Assembly: GCA_016806145.1 (NCBI GenBank)
Contig: CP063168.1
Location: 1 to 64,000, forward strand
From: Variovorax paradoxus
GTDB lineage: Bacteria > Pseudomonadota > Gammaproteobacteria > Burkholderiales > Burkholderiaceae_C
Direction: 5' to 3'
DNA: 64,000 nucleotides
The notes beneath the pieces were generated by a model. That model was not told the DNA's origin, made no database searches, and saw only the letters and a list, made by a program, of their open reading frames with translations. Shown here one piece after another: positions 62,113 to 64,000 of the stretch. The translations under genes and the position numbers were made by a program. Positions within the stretch are counted from its first letter, which is position 1. The number at the start of each line of letters is the position of its first letter.

Positions 62113-63765
62113 TCAGTCCCGTCGCTCGAAGTGCAGGTGCCGCGTGCGCAGCGTGTCTAGGATGAAGCCCGTCACCTGGCCATCCTTGTGCTCCACGTTG
62201 AGGACTCCGCGCAACGACAGCGCCATGATGGTCGAAGCCAGGCCGAAGACTTCGGGACTAAAGGCTTCGAGTGACATCGTCGAGACCGCATGCGCGCCGT
62301 ACACATGCAGACGCAGGTCCTTGCCATCAAAGCGGATCTCGGCATCCGCGCCGAGGTCGTCGGCACGGTAGCGCCCGACCAGTGCGGCGCCCGCTTCCGT
62401 CAAGGATGGGGCGTCCGCCGACAGACGCTGGAATGTCGACGCGTTGCCTGCTTCGCTGAACTCAAGCGACGCTGGTGCCTCCTGCAAGTCCATCAACTGT
62501 GAAATGGGAAGGTTCAACGGGCCGACGGCGATCTCCTGGAAACCGATGCGCAGCGCGTCGCCGCCGTCCGTCAGCGGCATTGCCTGACTGTTCAGGAAGG
62601 CCAAGCACAACTTGCCGCCCACGTCGCCGAATCCGATGACGTGGCCAGTGCGCTTCGAGTGGTAGCGTGAACCCACCAGTGGAAGAAATCGTTGCGTTGA
62701 GACCTTCTCTGCGCGCGTGCCGAGCACGTCGCCGAGCATGACATCCACGACCTTGTTGGCGAGCTCGATGGGGTTCGCTGCCGCGCCATTGGTCATGATG
62801 ACGATGTCGAGTGCATGACTGGGTACCGTCAACATCTGCGAAGCACCGCCGATCACGCCGCCGGCATGGTGGATCACGTCGAGGCCGCGGTACTCGTGCA
62901 GCATCAGCCCAAGGGCGTAAGGGTTGATGGTGCCGTTGTTTAGCCTCGAGAGCGTCGTCATCTGCGTCCACGTGGCGTCGCTGCCGACCGTCTTCGGGCC
63001 GCGCAGATGGACGAGCCAGCGCAACATGTCGTCAATCGTCGAGATCATCGCGCCTTCTCCAAGCACCTCCTCGCTGGGGAAGATGCCGCGCTTCCAGCCG
63101 CCGCCTGGCTGCGGCAGATGCAGCGTCGCCATGCCACGGTGGATCTCCATGTCGCTCGGTACCGAGGCGGTGTCCACCATGCGCAGTGGCATAAAGATGC
63201 GCTCGTGCAGGAACTGCTCGAAGGGCATGCCACTCACCCGCGCGATCACATGCGACAGGAGGTGGTATCCGCTGTTGCAGTAGAGGCTTGACTCGCCCGG
63301 CGCGAAGTTCACCGCAGTCTGGCGCAGCAACGCCTTGAGCGCACCGCCTTCTGGCCGGATCGCCATGCCGTCGGCAATGAAGCCCAGGTCGAGATAGCAG
63401 CGGTAGCCGCCGGTGTGCGACATCAATTGTCGCAGGCTAGGCTCTGCCTCGAGCGTTGGTAGCTCGGGGATGTAGCGTCGCACGCTTGCATCGGGATCGA
63501 CCTTCCCCTCCTCGGCGAGTAGCAGCAGGGCCAGGCAGGTAAAGTGCTTGCTGGTGGACCCGATGCGCATGCGCGTCCAAGGCGTGTTGGCGACACCCAG
63601 TTCTACGCTTGCCAGCCCGAAACCGCGACGATAGAGCGTTTTGCCGTGCTGCGCGACGCCCACAACCAGGCCCGGCGCATCGCTGCGGTTGAACGCCTGA
63701 AACAAATCATCCAGTGCAGCGACGCTGGCCTCGACTGTGGCGGCCGAGGATATTGATTCGCTCAT
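62113..63765 (-). CDS. Serine hydrolase of the class C beta-lactamase/D-aminopeptidase type
   Basis: A 550-residue protein. The N-terminal beta-lactamase-like domain (about 15-360) has S70-T-S-K73 (SxxK), Y162-C-N164 (YxN) and IHHAGGVIGG in place of KTG. Two C-terminal barrel-like domains follow (QRLSADAPSLTEAGAALVGR; DGKDLRLHVYG), the three-domain plan of D-aminopeptidase (DAP). It lacks a signal peptide. Probably cleaves D-amino-acid-containing peptides, or an ester or amide; next to the dipeptidase the first is more likely. Confidence 0.83.
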   Translation of the reverse strand: MSESISSAATVEASVAALDDLFQAFNRSDAPGLVVGVAQHGKTLYRRGFGLASVELGVANTPWTRMRIGSTSKHFTCLALLLLAEEGKVDPDASVRRYIPELPTLEAEPSLRQLMSHTGGYRCYLDLGFIADGMAIRPEGGALKALLRQTAVNFAPGESSLYCNSGYHLLSHVIARVSGMPFEQFLHERIFMPLRMVDTASVPSDMEIHRGMATLHLPQPGGGWKRGIFPSEEVLGEGAMISTIDDMLRWLVHLRGPKTVGSDATWTQMTTLSRLNNGTINPYALGLMLHEYRGLDVIHHAGGVIGGASQMLTVPSHALDIVIMTNGAAANPIELANKVVDVMLGDVLGTRAEKVSTQRFLPLVGSRYHSKRTGHVIGFGDVGGKLCLAFLNSQAMPLTDGGDALRIGFQEIAVGPLNLPISQLMDLQEAPASLEFSEAGNASTFQRLSADAPSLTEAGAALVGRYRADDLGADAEIRFDGKDLRLHVYGAHAVSTMSLEAFSPEVFGLASTIMALSLRGVLNVEHKDGQVTGFILDTLRTRHLHFERRD

Positions 63766-63893
63766 GCGAAATCGCGGGAGCGCACGAAACGGGCGGCGGT
63801 TGCCACGTCGACAGCTGCGGCATGGAAGACGCTGAGCCGTCGCAGCCCGTATCTCGTGAGTTCATCCGGGTGTGTAAAGCTGCAAAGGTTCAT
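63762..63893 (-). CDS. Possible small gene upstream of the serine hydrolase
   Basis: A 43-codon frame (MNLCSFTHPDELTRYGLRRL at its start) that ends in an ATGA overlap with the hydrolase start. The first residues (LCSFTHPD..RYGL) look like the beginning of a fumarylacetoacetate-hydrolase-type protein, so it may be the truncated remnant of one. It could also be a leader peptide. Weak evidence. Confidence 0.3.
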   Translation of the reverse strand: MNLCSFTHPDELTRYGLRRLSVFHAAAVDVATAARFVRSRDFA

Positions 63894-64000
63894 GAGGGTC
63901 CTTGGGGGCGGTCGCCGATCTCTTACAAGTGCGCCGCATAGTAGCAATAATATTTCCCCAACAGAAAAAAAAGTTCCATTTCGGATAGGTGTTGCCCATA

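Noticed and set aside
62113..63765. Class C beta-lactamase resistance gene
   Set aside because: No signal peptide, HAG in place of KTG, and two extra C-terminal domains point to a D-aminopeptidase-type hydrolase.
1..64000. CRISPR array, rRNA or tRNA genes
   Set aside because: No spaced direct repeats and no tRNA- or rRNA-like sequence were noticed on reading; a scan with a tRNA finder would settle it.

Overview
This window looks like accessory chromosome from a high-GC Gram-negative bacterium, most likely a Burkholderiales betaproteobacterium of the Comamonadaceae/Variovorax type. The evidence is the etfBA pair, a Bug-type tripartite tricarboxylate transporter, a CaiB/BaiF CoA-transferase, an OprB-like porin and the many LysR, GntR, TetR and AraC regulators. 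This is family-level recognition, not a database result. Nearly all genes serve catabolism or uptake. I saw no rRNA, tRNA or CRISPR array.

Layout. (1) 1-9 kb: acyl-CoA-type degradation. A truncated flavin monooxygenase is followed by a TetR gene divergent from a 2,4-dienoyl-CoA-reductase-like SDR and an acyl-CoA ligase. A converging operon holds another ligase, an SCP2-thiolase-like protein, its DUF35 partner and an MFE-2-like SDR. (2) 9.4-18.3 kb: a six-gene reverse operon of HyuA/HyuB ATP-dependent amidohydrolase subunits, a hydroxylysine-kinase-like protein, a phospholyase-like class III PLP enzyme, an acyl-CoA ligase and an AraC regulator. (3) 18.4-26.8 kb: a divergent GntR gene heads an operon with an SDR, two tandem pseudooxynicotine-hydrolase-like proteins, a tripartite transporter, a quinone-reductase-like MDR protein and a GFA protein. 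(4) 27-34.6 kb: scattered small units (NmrA-like reductase, SnoaL-like protein, Cys-elbow hydrolase with LysR, exported lactonase, CoA-transferase) with an IS21 istB relic. (5) 35-38.2 kb: a GSAM-like aminotransferase divergent from a MocR regulator, sharing a palindrome. (6) 38.2-40.1 kb: an IS66 tnpB relic and an intact IS3-family (IS407-type) element with a 4-bp target duplication.

(7) 40.4-55.4 kb is the most interesting block. A polyamine-type ABC transporter with a single fused permease and two paralogous binding proteins surrounds two gamma-glutamyltransferase-like hydrolases without signal peptides, a class V aminotransferase and a VOC protein. It also holds a complete-looking route from 2-aminoadipate to 2-oxoglutarate: aminotransferase, HglS-type 2-oxoadipate dioxygenase/decarboxylase, D-2-hydroxyglutarate dehydrogenase. 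etfBA, encoding a plausible electron acceptor for that dehydrogenase, lies just downstream. I infer that a gamma-glutamyl- or delta-aminoadipyl-type conjugate is imported whole, cleaved in the cytoplasm, and its acyl part drained to 2-oxoglutarate. The kinase/phospholyase pair of block 2 would, in its best-known form, also produce 2-aminoadipate semialdehyde, so two blocks may meet at the same metabolite.

(8) 57.6-64 kb: an IS66 tnpC relic, a frameshifted gene, an OprB-like porin, a RidA-family protein, and an M19 dipeptidase beside a D-aminopeptidase-like serine hydrolase.
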